Source of the DNA: Parachlamydiales bacterium
Lineage (GTDB): Bacteria; Chlamydiota; Chlamydiia; Chlamydiales; Rhabdochlamydiaceae
Length of the DNA: 64,000 nucleotides
Reading direction: 5' to 3'
Assembly: GCA_003153295.1 (NCBI GenBank)
Contig: PLXY01000004.1
Location: 24,726 to 88,725, forward strand
This document shows positions 27,062 to 35,267 of this stretch, in pieces. The position numbers and the translations under genes are program-made. The stretch's first letter is position 1. The number at the start of each line of letters is the position of its first letter. Below the pieces are notes generated by a model. That model was not told where the DNA came from. It did no database searches and saw only the letters and a program-made list of their open reading frames with translations.

Positions 27062-27683
27062 TCTACTTCTTCAAGGAGCACTCCATACCCTTCAGATCAC
27101 AACCGCGGCTCTTGCTATCGGGGTGATCGGAGGGGTAGGGCTTGGCATTTTAAATTGCCGAAAATGCCGATTGCCGATTGCCGGTCCTCTGATTCAGGGT
27201 TTTATCTTAGTGATCCGAGGAACGCCTTTATTTGTCCAGGTGCTCATTTTTTATTTCGCTTTACCAGAGGCGCTCGGCATTGACCTATCCCCGTTTGCAG
27301 CAGGTGTTGTTGCCTTGGGCTTGAATTCTTCAGCCTATGTGGCAGAAATTGTCCGGTGCGGAATTGATTCTGTTCCGCAAGGTCAATGGGAGGCGGCCCA
27401 TGTTTTGGGCTATGGACGTAAGTTAACACTGCAGTCGGTGATTTTACCTCAAATGGTGCGGAACGTCTTACCGGCACTCACCAACGAAATGACGACTCTC
27501 ATCAAAGAGAGCAGTATTTTGATGGTCATTGGAGTAGCAGAGCTGACCAAAGTCGGAAGGGAGATTGTCGCGCGTCAACTGGATCCGCTGCCGGTTTATT
27601 TAATGGTTGCTGGGATTTATTTTGCGATGACAACGGTGGTCTCTGTATGTGCAAAACATTTTGAAAAGAGGTTGCAAACATGA
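27054..27683 (+). CDS. Polar amino-acid ABC transporter, permease (GlnP/HisM type)
   Basis: A 209-residue inner-membrane permease with about five transmembrane helices. The EAA loop that contacts the ATPase is 'QWEAAHVLGYGRKLTLQSVI' followed by LPQMVRNVLPAL. 'LVIRGTPLFVQVLIFYFALP' is the conserved helix-3 region of the HEQRo subfamily. The length is normal for the family. It overlaps the genes on both sides (8 and 4 bases), so the three subunits are translationally coupled. A single permease gene implies a homodimer. Confidence 0.93.
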   Translation: MIDLLLQGALHTLQITTAALAIGVIGGVGLGILNCRKCRLPIAGPLIQGFILVIRGTPLFVQVLIFYFALPEALGIDLSPFAAGVVALGLNSSAYVAEIVRCGIDSVPQGQWEAAHVLGYGRKLTLQSVILPQMVRNVLPALTNEMTTLIKESSILMVIGVAELTKVGREIVARQLDPLPVYLMVAGIYFAMTTVVSVCAKHFEKRLQT

Positions 27684-28342
27684 TCGAAGGAAAAAATATT
27701 TCTCTGACTCTAAAAGGGAAGAAAATTCTCAATAACCTTTCTTTTGAAATCGGAAAAGGACGCCTCGCTGCCTTTATCGGAAAAAGCGGAGCTGGAAAAA
27801 CTTCTCTTTTGAAGTGCATAGGAGGACTCTATTCGCATGAAGGAACATTCATCTGCGAGGAAAAAAAAGGGTTTGTTTTTCAAGAGTACCATCTTTTTCC
27901 GCATATGACAGCATTAGGAAACTGCCTGCATCCTTTATGCAAAGTGATGAAACAGCCACCAGAACTAGCTCTTGCAAAAGCTCGAGCTGTTCTGGAAAGT
28001 TTTGGAATGCAAAACTATCAAGAGGCCTATCCATCTCAACTTTCAGGGGGACAGCAGCAAAGGATAGCACTAGCCCGTGCGCTGTGTTTGGATCCGCAAA
28101 TATTGCTTTTCGATGAGCCGACAGCTGCTTTAGATCCTGAAAATAAGCAGTTATTTGTAGAGATTTTGAGAAAGCTGAAAGATCAAGGAGTGACGATTCT
28201 TATTTCCACCCATGATCAAAGCCTGCTGAAAGGCATCCTGGATCAAGTCTATTTCATGGAAGGAGGCGAAATCATCGAATCCTATGATGCTCTAGGGGAA
28301 AATCTTGAAGATAAACCCCACATTCAGGGGTTTCTTCAATGA
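27680..28342 (+). CDS. Polar amino-acid ABC transporter, ATP-binding protein (GlnQ type)
   Basis: A 220-residue ABC ATPase. Walker A 'GKSGAGKTS', Q-loop 'FVFQEYHLFPHMT', signature 'LSGGQQQR', Walker B 'ILLFDEPTAAL' and switch 'STHD' are all intact. It powers amino-acid import with the two preceding gene products. The ATG at 27680 overlaps the permease stop (ATGA). Its stop is only 1 base from the convergent DMT gene. The N-terminal 'MIEGKNISLTLKGKKIL' is shorter than in E. coli GlnQ, but nothing essential is missing. Confidence 0.94.
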   Translation: MIEGKNISLTLKGKKILNNLSFEIGKGRLAAFIGKSGAGKTSLLKCIGGLYSHEGTFICEEKKGFVFQEYHLFPHMTALGNCLHPLCKVMKQPPELALAKARAVLESFGMQNYQEAYPSQLSGGQQQRIALARALCLDPQILLFDEPTAALDPENKQLFVEILRKLKDQGVTILISTHDQSLLKGILDQVYFMEGGEIIESYDALGENLEDKPHIQGFLQ

Positions 28343-28343
28343 A

Positions 28344-29303
28344 TCAACCCGCTGTATCTTTAATGGGTTGGGCTGCCTGGGTTGTTGTCAGGGCTGCTTT
28401 CTTGGCAGCTTCTTCACGCCGTGTGCGGTAGAGCATGTAGAGATTGCTGCCGACAATGATAACTGCGCCGACGATCATGAAACTATCCGGCGATTTGCCC
28501 CACCAGAACATATCGAGGGCCACGACCCAGAAGTAGCTTGAATAGTCGACAGGGGCCAGAATGGAGGCTTGGGTAAAGCGGAGCGCTTGTGCAATAGCAT
28601 ATTGCCCGACTGCTGTGATCACGCCGACAATGGCAAAAAGACCCCAATGTTCTAAGGGCATCGGTTTCCATGGCTCTAAAAACATCAGGCAAGGGAGCAT
28701 TGCTAGGATCATCACGATATTGGGATAGATCGCAATCGAGAGACTGTGTTCAGTGGATGCAAGACGGCGCATTAAAATTTTATTGAGCGCTCCTAAAAAT
28801 GTTCCTAAAAGAACAATCAAAGCCACAGATTCGAACATATTGGTTCCAGGCCGCATAGCGACGATCACGCCAACGAGGCCGATTGCAACAGCGATCCAAC
28901 GCCATCGGCTGACGTTTTCTTTCAGCATCCAGGCACTTAAGAGGATCATGAAAAAGGGCGAGGTGTAGCTCAACGTATAGACAATCGTGAGGGAACCTTG
29001 TTTCATCGCGAACATGAAGCAGAGGGTATAGGCTAAACTGACGGCAAGACGAACGAAATGCCGCTGGGGATGATTGGTTCCGAGGACTTTGCGGATTCCT
29101 CCTTGAAAAAAGACGGTGATAAAGAGAGGAATGACACGGGTAAACGATCGAAGAAAAGAGGCTTGATAGACGGAATAGGTGCCCATCAGGTGTTTGATAA
29201 AGGCATCGGCAAGAGGATAGAGAGCAAGTCCTGCGATCATGAGTAAAACTCCGAGAACAGCTCGATTCTGAAGCTTACGATTCGATCCTGTTTCCGCCGA
29301 CAT
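28344..29303 (-). CDS. EamA/DMT-superfamily transporter (10 TM)
   Basis: About 319 residues with ten hydrophobic helices in two repeated EamA halves. 'VYTLSYTSPFFMILLSAWML' followed by KENVSRWRW is the typical end of the first half. The start is ATG 29303 (MSAETGS), preceded by GGGAGGG; the reading to 29315 needs TTG. DMT proteins move metabolites or drugs. In Chlamydia one member imports S-adenosylmethionine, but nothing here identifies the substrate. It is convergent with the ABC operon. Confidence 0.85.
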   Translation of the reverse strand: MSAETGSNRKLQNRAVLGVLLMIAGLALYPLADAFIKHLMGTYSVYQASFLRSFTRVIPLFITVFFQGGIRKVLGTNHPQRHFVRLAVSLAYTLCFMFAMKQGSLTIVYTLSYTSPFFMILLSAWMLKENVSRWRWIAVAIGLVGVIVAMRPGTNMFESVALIVLLGTFLGALNKILMRRLASTEHSLSIAIYPNIVMILAMLPCLMFLEPWKPMPLEHWGLFAIVGVITAVGQYAIAQALRFTQASILAPVDYSSYFWVVALDMFWWGKSPDSFMIVGAVIIVGSNLYMLYRTRREEAAKKAALTTTQAAQPIKDTAG

Positions 29304-29438
29304 GAACCCTCCCAAAAAGATTTTAAGTTATTTTACCAGGATAAATCCTTGTCGTAAACTTTGAAATTTCAAATTTTAAAGCACAAAAAAAATAACTTTG
29401 ATAACGTGGCCTTTATCCCTAACCTTTAGGAAGGAAAA

Positions 29439-29579
29439 ATGATTGTACATCCAGTTTTACACCCTGTTGTAGCCCTACTTGCTGGTATTTTGATTCTGAT
29501 TTTCCCAGCTATTTTAAACTACATTGTTGCGTTTTACCTCATCATCATCGGAGTGGTTGGTATTGCAGGAGCGCTCTAA
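29439..29579 (+). CDS. DUF3096-like small membrane protein (46 residues)
   Basis: A very short gene, ATG 29439 to TAA 29577-29579, with a strong Shine-Dalgarno AGGAAGG 7 bases upstream. The product starts 'MIVHPVLHPVVALLAGILIL' and continues 'FPAILNYIVAFYLIIIGVVG'. The His-Pro pair, AGILIL and LNYIVAFYLI order match the DUF3096 family of tiny two-helix membrane proteins found widely in bacteria. Function unknown. It may be cotranscribed with the small basic protein 54 bases downstream. Confidence 0.75.
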   Translation: MIVHPVLHPVVALLAGILILIFPAILNYIVAFYLIIIGVVGIAGAL

Positions 29580-29633
29580 GAAAGTGTTCATTTAAATAAT
29601 TTATAGTGTAAGCTGAGTGAAAAAGGAAAATTT

Positions 29634-29831
29634 ATGCCATTAGTCAAAGGGAAAAAAGCGAAAAGCAAAAAAGGAATTTCTTCTAATATTCGCCGTGAAA
29701 AACACGCGCATCCTGAAATGCCGATCAAACAAGCCGTTGCGATTGCTTATAGCCAAGCTCGTAAAGCTGGAGCCAAGCTTCCGAAAAAAAAGAAAACAGC
29801 AACAAAATCAAAAGCAAAAAAGAAGAAGTAA
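29634..29831 (+). CDS. Small Lys-rich basic protein (DUF6496-like)
   Basis: A 65-residue, extremely basic protein. The middle 'PIKQAVAIAYSQARKAGAKL' is the recurring KQAVAIA-x-x-x-AR-KAG motif of small phage- and bacteria-encoded DUF6496-type proteins. The N- and C-termini are Lys-rich tails (KGKKAKSKKG and TKSKAKKKK). It probably binds nucleic acid, and a histone-like role is possible but not shown. ATG 29634 follows AAAAAGGAAAATTT. It ends just before a strong hairpin terminator. Confidence 0.7.
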   Translation: MPLVKGKKAKSKKGISSNIRREKHAHPEMPIKQAVAIAYSQARKAGAKLPKKKKTATKSKAKKKK

Positions 29832-29849
29832 TCGTTGCTAGCCGGAAGA

Positions 29850-29877
29850 GCTCCTTAACAAAAGTTTTTGTTAAGGA
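29850..29877. terminator. Hairpin terminator between convergent genes
   Basis: CTCCTTAACAAAA pairs with TTTTGTTAAGGAG around a 2-4 base loop. The stem lies 19 bases after the stop of the basic-protein gene and 19 bases after the stop of the convergent PP2C gene, so it can serve both directions. A-tract and T-tract are part of the stem. Confidence 0.7.
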
Positions 29878-29895
29878 GTTCTAGAGACAATGATG

Positions 29896-31098
29896 TCACT
29901 TGACGACGACGACAAGAAGCGTCATGTGATCAGGCTTTCCGGGATATTCTTTACGAGAGGCATTCTTCATATTTTGAAAGTTTTCCAGAGCAATCAGATA
30001 TTTTTCTGAGTGGGTATGAGCAAAATTTATAATATGCTGTCCCACATCTTCATTCTTAGGGAATTGCTTCAACGTTAATAATTTTCTTTGATCATCTACA
30101 CCGAGGGCTTCTTTTACGTCTTTCTCAGGGGGATTTTGATCCAAGTTATCATGAACGCCATCGGTCATGAAAAAGAGTTGGTCCCCTGGCTGTACTTCAA
30201 CGCTAAAGGCATACTCAGTTTTATCTCCTTCTGTTCTATTTGGACCAAATCTTCCACCTGGATCTGTCGCATCTGTTCGGGCTGGTTTAGTCAATTCAAC
30301 GATCGTTCCATTTTTTTTATGATGATAGAGCTTGCAATCGCCGCAATTCACACCGGTAAAATAACGTTTGCCATCTGCCGCTTTGAAGATCAAGCCTCCC
30401 AAAAACGTTGTTCCTCCATAAGAGCGGTCAGGATCATGTCTCTTATGGCTTTTTTCTATCTCTGTCTGCGAATCTTGAGCAGCATCCATGACCAACTTCT
30501 CTGCTGGAGATTCTTGATCGGATATCATGCAGAAGTGCATAAATCCATCTACGATCGCTCGTGCTGCACGCTGAGAAGATTTGCCCCAACCGTTTCCATC
30601 CGCGATAGCAGCGATCTGAATTTCATCATTTTCCACATAGCTAAAGGCATCACAAAAAATTCCATGGCCGTCAGCCTCTTTTTTTGGATAATTGGAGCAG
30701 ACATATCCAATCCAATTAGCTCCCCAATGCTTGAAGATCATGGAGCGGCCGGGCTTTTGCGCTTCTTCTTTGATATCGCGATCAATTGCCTGATGAAAGG
30801 GACCATCAACAGTCCATACGGTTTTTCGTGCCGGGATGATGGGATTAACGGATGGGGTGTGGGTGTACAATCGCAGCAGAGCTCCTGTAGCAAGGGCAAT
30901 GACAACCGTGGGTCCCCAATTTAAAAGAGTTTGTCCACCGGGGAATTGGCTAGCACGCGTTATCAACGAAATCAATCGAGGAGAGTCGCGAAAAAACGAA
31001 CAAAACGCAATTTGAGTTGCTTTAGCGATGATTCCTGCAACGAGAGCACACGGGATAGGGTTTCTGGGCATTGCGGCGGTAATAGGTCTAAGAGTCAT
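29896..31098 (-). CDS. PP2C-like protein phosphatase with N-terminal membrane segments
   Basis: A 400-residue protein. The N-terminal 80 residues contain one or two hydrophobic segments ('CALVAGIIAKATQIAFCSFF', 'WGPTVVIALATGALLRLY'). Residues about 140-400 read as a PP2C/PPM fold with all metal-site motifs: 'IAAIADGNGWGKSS' (Asp167, Gly168), 'GGTTFLGGLI', 'NCGDCKLY' (Asp254), 'LFFMTDGVHDN' (Asp313) and 'KPDHMTLLVV' (Asp390). PPM enzymes remove phosphate from Ser/Thr. GAGGAG precedes the ATG at 31098. A degenerate paralogue lies directly upstream. It could act inside the bacterium or on the host side, and neither is shown. Confidence 0.8.
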   Translation of the reverse strand: MTLRPITAAMPRNPIPCALVAGIIAKATQIAFCSFFRDSPRLISLITRASQFPGGQTLLNWGPTVVIALATGALLRLYTHTPSVNPIIPARKTVWTVDGPFHQAIDRDIKEEAQKPGRSMIFKHWGANWIGYVCSNYPKKEADGHGIFCDAFSYVENDEIQIAAIADGNGWGKSSQRAARAIVDGFMHFCMISDQESPAEKLVMDAAQDSQTEIEKSHKRHDPDRSYGGTTFLGGLIFKAADGKRYFTGVNCGDCKLYHHKKNGTIVELTKPARTDATDPGGRFGPNRTEGDKTEYAFSVEVQPGDQLFFMTDGVHDNLDQNPPEKDVKEALGVDDQRKLLTLKQFPKNEDVGQHIINFAHTHSEKYLIALENFQNMKNASRKEYPGKPDHMTLLVVVVK

Positions 31099-31217
31099 AG
31101 TCTCCTCACATTTTGCAGAAATTCTATGCGAATCAGAGTTTTTCAGTTAAGAAATTATCAATTTATCAGCGGGAAACTGTCGTTTGATGACAGTTTCGCT
31201 CAAGAATTAATTTGGCT

Positions 31218-32351
31218 TCATGGGACTTCGACAACAAGCAATGTCATAGGACCGAGTTTTCCTGGAAAATCTTTAGATGACGCGATATTTTCACCTTTTT
31301 CCAGAGCAGTCAAACGTTTCTTTGTATGCTGAAGAACAAAATCCATAATTTCTTTGCCTGGGTGATCAACTTTTGAAAGGTCTTGCAAAGTTGCCAGCTT
31401 TCTTTGATTACGATCATTTTGCGACATCAATTCATTAGGATTTTCTATCTCAGGTGGATGGATATCTAAATTATCATGAACGGCAGCTGTCATAAAAAAT
31501 AACTGATCTCCAGGCTCGACTTCATAGGTAAATTCATTAGGATCAGACCCTGTTCTATTAAGACCCAATTGTCCATCTATTTTAAAATTCCACGTCAGGT
31601 CTTGGAATTGGCCCTTTCGTAGACGATAGAGATTGCAATTTCCACAATGGATGCCCTTAAAATAGCGCCGGTTACTAAAAGTTGTCTCAATTAAACCGCC
31701 TAAGAACGCTGCTCGTCCATAGTGTTTTTTAGGATCTGATTCTTGAGGGCTTTCTTCTATTTTTTTCTGAGCATATTGAGCAGCCAGTTTCACTAGAGAG
31801 CTCTTTTTATTTGCCAGATGGGGGACAATGTATTCCATAAAACCATCTACTAACGCACGAGCAGTGCGCTGGGATTTTTCTTCCCCATCAAAACCTGCAG
31901 CGATTCCTACGATTTGCGTCTGATTACTTTCCGCATAACCAAAGGCATCGCAGAAAATTGCAGGGTCAGGAGTATTTTGTTTGGGAAAGTTTAAGCAGAT
32001 ATACTGTTTGCAGTGAGTTTCCTCGTATACATGAATAGATGGTAGCCTCCGCTGTGTAGTCTCTGATTTTATATCTTGATCGACTTGCTTGTGCAGCGGC
32101 TTATATACCGAAGGTTTGTGCAGTACAATGCCGGTGAAAAGCGCAACTAAAACAGAAGGGCCATAGTTTAGAAGGACCTGTCCTCCTGGAAAGTGATCGA
32201 TGCGTGCAATCAAAGAAACCCATCGAGGGCTGTGGCGAAAAAATGAACAAATCGCAATTTGAGTTGCTTTAGTGATGATTCCTGCAATGATAGCGTATTG
32301 GATGGGGGGACTCGGGAGGGCACGTGTGATGGAACCCAGAGCAGATGCCAT
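31218..32351 (-). CDS. Degenerate PP2C paralogue (predicted pseudophosphatase)
   Basis: A 377-residue paralogue of the next gene with the same layout: N-terminal hydrophobic segments ('YAIIAGIITKATQIAICSFF') and a PP2C-like domain. The metal-binding positions are lost: IADGNGWG reads 'IAAGFDGE', MTDGVHDN reads 'MTAAVHDN', GDCKLY reads 'GNCNLY' and PDHMTLL reads 'LGPMTLLV'. The fold residues around them are conserved. It has kept an intact frame, so it is probably a binding or regulatory protein rather than a dead gene. ATG 32351 follows GGAGGAAAAT; an upstream reading to 32363 needs TTG. The gap to its partner is 119 bases. Confidence 0.78.
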   Translation of the reverse strand: MASALGSITRALPSPPIQYAIIAGIITKATQIAICSFFRHSPRWVSLIARIDHFPGGQVLLNYGPSVLVALFTGIVLHKPSVYKPLHKQVDQDIKSETTQRRLPSIHVYEETHCKQYICLNFPKQNTPDPAIFCDAFGYAESNQTQIVGIAAGFDGEEKSQRTARALVDGFMEYIVPHLANKKSSLVKLAAQYAQKKIEESPQESDPKKHYGRAAFLGGLIETTFSNRRYFKGIHCGNCNLYRLRKGQFQDLTWNFKIDGQLGLNRTGSDPNEFTYEVEPGDQLFFMTAAVHDNLDIHPPEIENPNELMSQNDRNQRKLATLQDLSKVDHPGKEIMDFVLQHTKKRLTALEKGENIASSKDFPGKLGPMTLLVVEVP

Positions 32352-32435
32352 ATTTTCCTCCAAATTTAGGAAAATTGTATTTTATTGGAACGTTTTTGCC
32401 CAAAAAAAAGTATGGGATGAGAGTTGCTTGGATCT

Positions 32436-33539
32436 TTAATCCGTTAAATGCAAGAAGATCTCGAGGCCGCCGTTCAGAAGCGGGATGGGTTTTTTATGAG
32501 ATCTACCGAAGGCAGGAGGAAGGGAGCGGTGAGGACTTAGGATCGCAGCGCGGGCTTTGCCATTGCAGGTGGTCTTAAGGAACTCAGCAAGCTCAAGGTA
32601 AGGATCAGAAGGGGCTTGGATGCGGGTCCCGTAAGGAGGGTTGGCGACGACGAGGGTGGGCTGAAGAAGGGTTTTTAAATTGTGAACATGCGCATGCTGA
32701 AAGTGCAGAGGGAATTTTGTGTTTTTTTGAGTCGCTTTGCAAAGCTCAATGGCTTTCCGGTCGCGGTCTCCGCCGAAGATCGAGTACGGTTTCATGGCTT
32801 GAATGCGGCTGTCGAGTTTACTTTTAATCGCAAGCCACTCTTCTTCTTTGTAGAGAGGATGGCTGAAAAAACCAAAGTTCTTACGAAAATAAGCCGGAGG
32901 TGTGTTCGTGGCCATTAGGGCAGCTTCCCAAAGAAAAGTTCCTGATCCGCAGAAAGGGTCGCAGAGGATATCTTCAGGGGTGTAGTCAGCGTATTTAAGG
33001 ATGGCAGCGGCCAGAGTTTCTTGGAGAGGTGCTTCCACAGCGCCTGAGCGGTAACCTCGTTTGAAAAGAGGAGCGCCTGTCGTATCAAAACTGATGGTGG
33101 CCTTGTTCTCAAAAATAAAGACATGGATCTGGACGGCAGGATTATAGACTTCAACAGAAGGACGTTTGCCGGTTTTTTCTCGGAAGACATCGCAGATGGC
33201 ATCTTTAACAACGAGTCCAGCGAAGTGGCTGTTGCGGAATTCTGGATTATTCGTCGCGTTAGAATCGATAGCAAAGGTCTTATCGATCGTTAGGTAATCC
33301 ATCCATGGGATTTTCTTGGCTTCGTTATAGAGAGCTTCGCGGTTGGGGCAGTCAAAATGAGCGAGAGGCCACAGGACACGCGTAGCAAAACGGCTGCCGT
33401 AATTGATGATGTAGACATTTTCAATCGTCAGCGGCGCTGAAACTCCGCGAGGCCACCGACGTGCGGCCATGCCGAGCGATTGGAGTTCCTCGGTGAGCAG
33501 CTGTTCTAAGTTAGGGGGACAAGTGATAAATAGGTGCAT
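32436..33539 (-). CDS. rlmL: THUMP-domain class I RNA methyltransferase (RlmL-type)
   Basis: A 367-residue protein. The N-terminal THUMP/ferredoxin-like region (1-160, starting 'HLFITCPPNLEQLLTEELQ') binds RNA. The catalytic domain has motif I 'LCDPFCGSGTFL' and the target-base motif 'VVANPPYGTRI'. This matches the RlmL N-terminal half (23S rRNA m2G2445 methylation) without the RlmK half fused in E. coli. YpsC of Bacillus is the same arrangement. The symbol is given by family, and the exact target is not proven. A hairpin (33537-33618) covers its start codon. Confidence 0.82.
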   Translation of the reverse strand: MHLFITCPPNLEQLLTEELQSLGMAARRWPRGVSAPLTIENVYIINYGSRFATRVLWPLAHFDCPNREALYNEAKKIPWMDYLTIDKTFAIDSNATNNPEFRNSHFAGLVVKDAICDVFREKTGKRPSVEVYNPAVQIHVFIFENKATISFDTTGAPLFKRGYRSGAVEAPLQETLAAAILKYADYTPEDILCDPFCGSGTFLWEAALMATNTPPAYFRKNFGFFSHPLYKEEEWLAIKSKLDSRIQAMKPYSIFGGDRDRKAIELCKATQKNTKFPLHFQHAHVHNLKTLLQPTLVVANPPYGTRIQAPSDPYLELAEFLKTTCNGKARAAILSPHRSLPPAFGRSHKKPIPLLNGGLEIFLHLTD

Positions 33540-33618
33540 GAGACTATCCCGCTATAATTGTTATTAGATTTTCAAAAGGCCTTGAAAAGGAAAAATAAGG
33601 GTAGTGGGATAGTCTCAT
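33537..33618. repeat. 82-bp nested inverted repeat overlapping the rlmL start
   Basis: CATGAGACTATCCCGCTA (from 33537) is complementary, with one mismatch, to TAGTGGGATAGTCTCAT (33602-33618). Inside it TTTTCAA (33570-33576) pairs with TTGAAAA around AAGGCC. The repeat fills the whole gap between the ychF stop (33622) and the rlmL ATG (33539). It could be an attenuator or terminator for ychF that also hides the rlmL start, or a small inserted palindrome. Confidence 0.7.
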
Positions 33619-33621
33619 ATA

Positions 33622-34716
33622 TTAATTGTGATAAAAGAGTATTACATCGCCGTCATGAACGATGTATTCTTTTCCTTCTGAGCGGGCCCTGCCGGCCTCG
33701 CGGGCGCCTACGCGGCCGTTATAAGAGACCATATCGTTGAAAGAGACTACCTCAGCGCGGATAAATCCTTTTTGGATATCGGTATGGATTTTACCAGCGG
33801 CTTCGGGTGCGGCAGCTCCTTTGCGGACGGGCCACGCGCGGGTCTCGATTTCACCTGTTGTGATGTAGGTGATGAGATCCAGGGTTGAAAAAGCGGCTTT
33901 AATGAGGCGGTTAAGTCCTGTCTCTTGCAATCCGAGGCTTTGGAGATATTCTTGCGATTCTGCAGGAGCGAGCTGAGCGAGTTCTTCTTCGAGTTTTGCA
34001 CAGATCGGGATGACGGTATTTCCTTCTTTTTCTGCATAGGCGCGGACTTTTCTAACGAGGTCGTTTTCGAGAGAAGGAAGGGCGTCTTCGTTGACGTTGG
34101 CGACGTAGAGGACTTTTTTGTTCGTGAGAAATGGATACTGGGCCAGGTGGGATTGCTCTTCTGGAGTCGCCGGCATGCTGCGGAGCGATTTATTCTGATT
34201 GAGGTGGGCGATCGCTTTTTGCAAGGTGTCGTAAACGGGTTGGAATTCTTTTTTCGATTTGAGCTGTTTTTCGAGTTTCTGCGCGATATTTTCGATCATT
34301 TGTAGATCGGCGAGGATAAGCTCAAGGTTGATCACTTCAATATCATCGATCGGGTCAACTTTTCCAGAGACGTGGATGACATCGCCTTCTTCAAAACAGC
34401 GGACGACATGAATAATCGCATCGGTCTCGCGGATGTTCGTGAGGAATTTATTGCCTAAACCTTCTCCCTCGGAAGCTCCTTTAACAAGGCCGGCGATATC
34501 GACGAAGGTCACAGTCGCAGGAACGAGTTTATTGCTGCCGGAAATATCAGAGAGGATTTGCAAACGGGGATCATCGACATCGACAATGCCCACATTAGGA
34601 TCGATAGTACAAAAGGGATAATTAGCCGCTGCTGCGGCTTTCCGCGTCAGAGCATTAAAAAGGGTTGATTTGCCGACGTTGGGAAGTCCGACGATGCCGC
34701 ATGAAAGTCCTACCAT
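33622..34716 (-). CDS. ychF: Ribosome-binding ATPase YchF (Obg family)
   Basis: A 364-residue P-loop protein. G1 '[16 protein letters not shown]', G3-like '[19 protein letters not shown]' and the altered G4 (no NKxD) that makes YchF prefer ATP are visible. A coiled coil sits at about 130-195, and the C-terminal TGS domain ends '[14 protein letters not shown]'. It associates with ribosomes and stress responses. It overlaps the ribF stop by 7 bases. In Chlamydia ychF directly follows cdsU, whereas here about 15 kb of accessory DNA separates them. Confidence 0.96.
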   Translation of the reverse strand: MVGLSCGIVGLPNVGKSTLFNALTRKAAAAANYPFCTIDPNVGIVDVDDPRLQILSDISGSNKLVPATVTFVDIAGLVKGASEGEGLGNKFLTNIRETDAIIHVVRCFEEGDVIHVSGKVDPIDDIEVINLELILADLQMIENIAQKLEKQLKSKKEFQPVYDTLQKAIAHLNQNKSLRSMPATPEEQSHLAQYPFLTNKKVLYVANVNEDALPSLENDLVRKVRAYAEKEGNTVIPICAKLEEELAQLAPAESQEYLQSLGLQETGLNRLIKAAFSTLDLITYITTGEIETRAWPVRKGAAAPEAAGKIHTDIQKGFIRAEVVSFNDMVSYNGRVGAREAGRARSEGKEYIVHDGDVILFYHN

Positions 34717-35267
34717 ACTAAAGTTCTCCTGCCGAGCAAGCGAAAGGCCTGCTCAAAATTTCCTGATTCGATGAGTTCACGTATTTTTTTTGAAGAGACG
34801 ACTTCTCCCTCGAAAGTATATTTCGGAAGATAGATCGCAGAGAAGTTAAGTTCTTTTGCAAGAGCTTGAATGTTTTCTTGAGTGCCTTCAGCCCGGTGGC
34901 CCAGTGCCGAGCCTTCTCCGAGGATGAGATGGGTGAAAGGAAGGTATTGGTGGAGCTGTTTTAAGAAAGCGTCATAAGAAAGAGAAGAAAATTCCGATGT
35001 GAAAGGAAGGATGATCGCCAGGTCGATGCCATTGATTTCAAAACGGCTGATTTTTTGATCGAGAGTGTCGATGAGAGGAGGAGTAGCATCGGGACGAAGG
35101 ACTTGAGCGGGATGGTTGGAAAATGTTACCACAGAGGCAGTTCCGTATTTTTTCAATTCTTTGAAAAGATATTGGTGGCCGAGATGGACTCCATCGTACG
35201 TCCCGATCGTGAGAGCAATCGGTCCTGATAAAGGGGGGATCTTATCTAACTGCTCAACGATGATCAT
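34710..35267 (-). CDS. ribF: FMN adenylyltransferase domain of RibF, lacking the riboflavin-kinase domain
   Basis: From ATG 35267 the protein is 185 residues. It has the nucleotidyltransferase motif '[16 protein letters not shown]' and '[19 protein letters not shown]', and ends '[13 protein letters not shown]'. That is the point where bifunctional RibF normally continues into the flavokinase domain (usually about 300 residues in total). The stop overlaps the ychF start, so there is no room for the missing domain. It should still make FAD from FMN if active. The kinase step must be supplied otherwise or FMN imported. Its start overlaps the truB end by 14 bases. The frame stays open upstream to 35414, but that region is the truB coding sequence. 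Confidence 0.85.
   Translation of the reverse strand: MIIVEQLDKIPPLSGPIALTIGTYDGVHLGHQYLFKELKKYGTASVVTFSNHPAQVLRPDATPPLIDTLDQKISRFEINGIDLAIILPFTSEFSSLSYDAFLKQLHQYLPFTHLILGEGSALGHRAEGTQENIQALAKELNFSAIYLPKYTFEGEVVSSKKIRELIESGNFEQAFRLLGRRTLVW

Noticed and set aside
30088..30924. 278-residue plus-strand frame opposite the PP2C gene
   Set aside because: Antisense shadow; the minus strand has clear PP2C motifs and a ribosome site.
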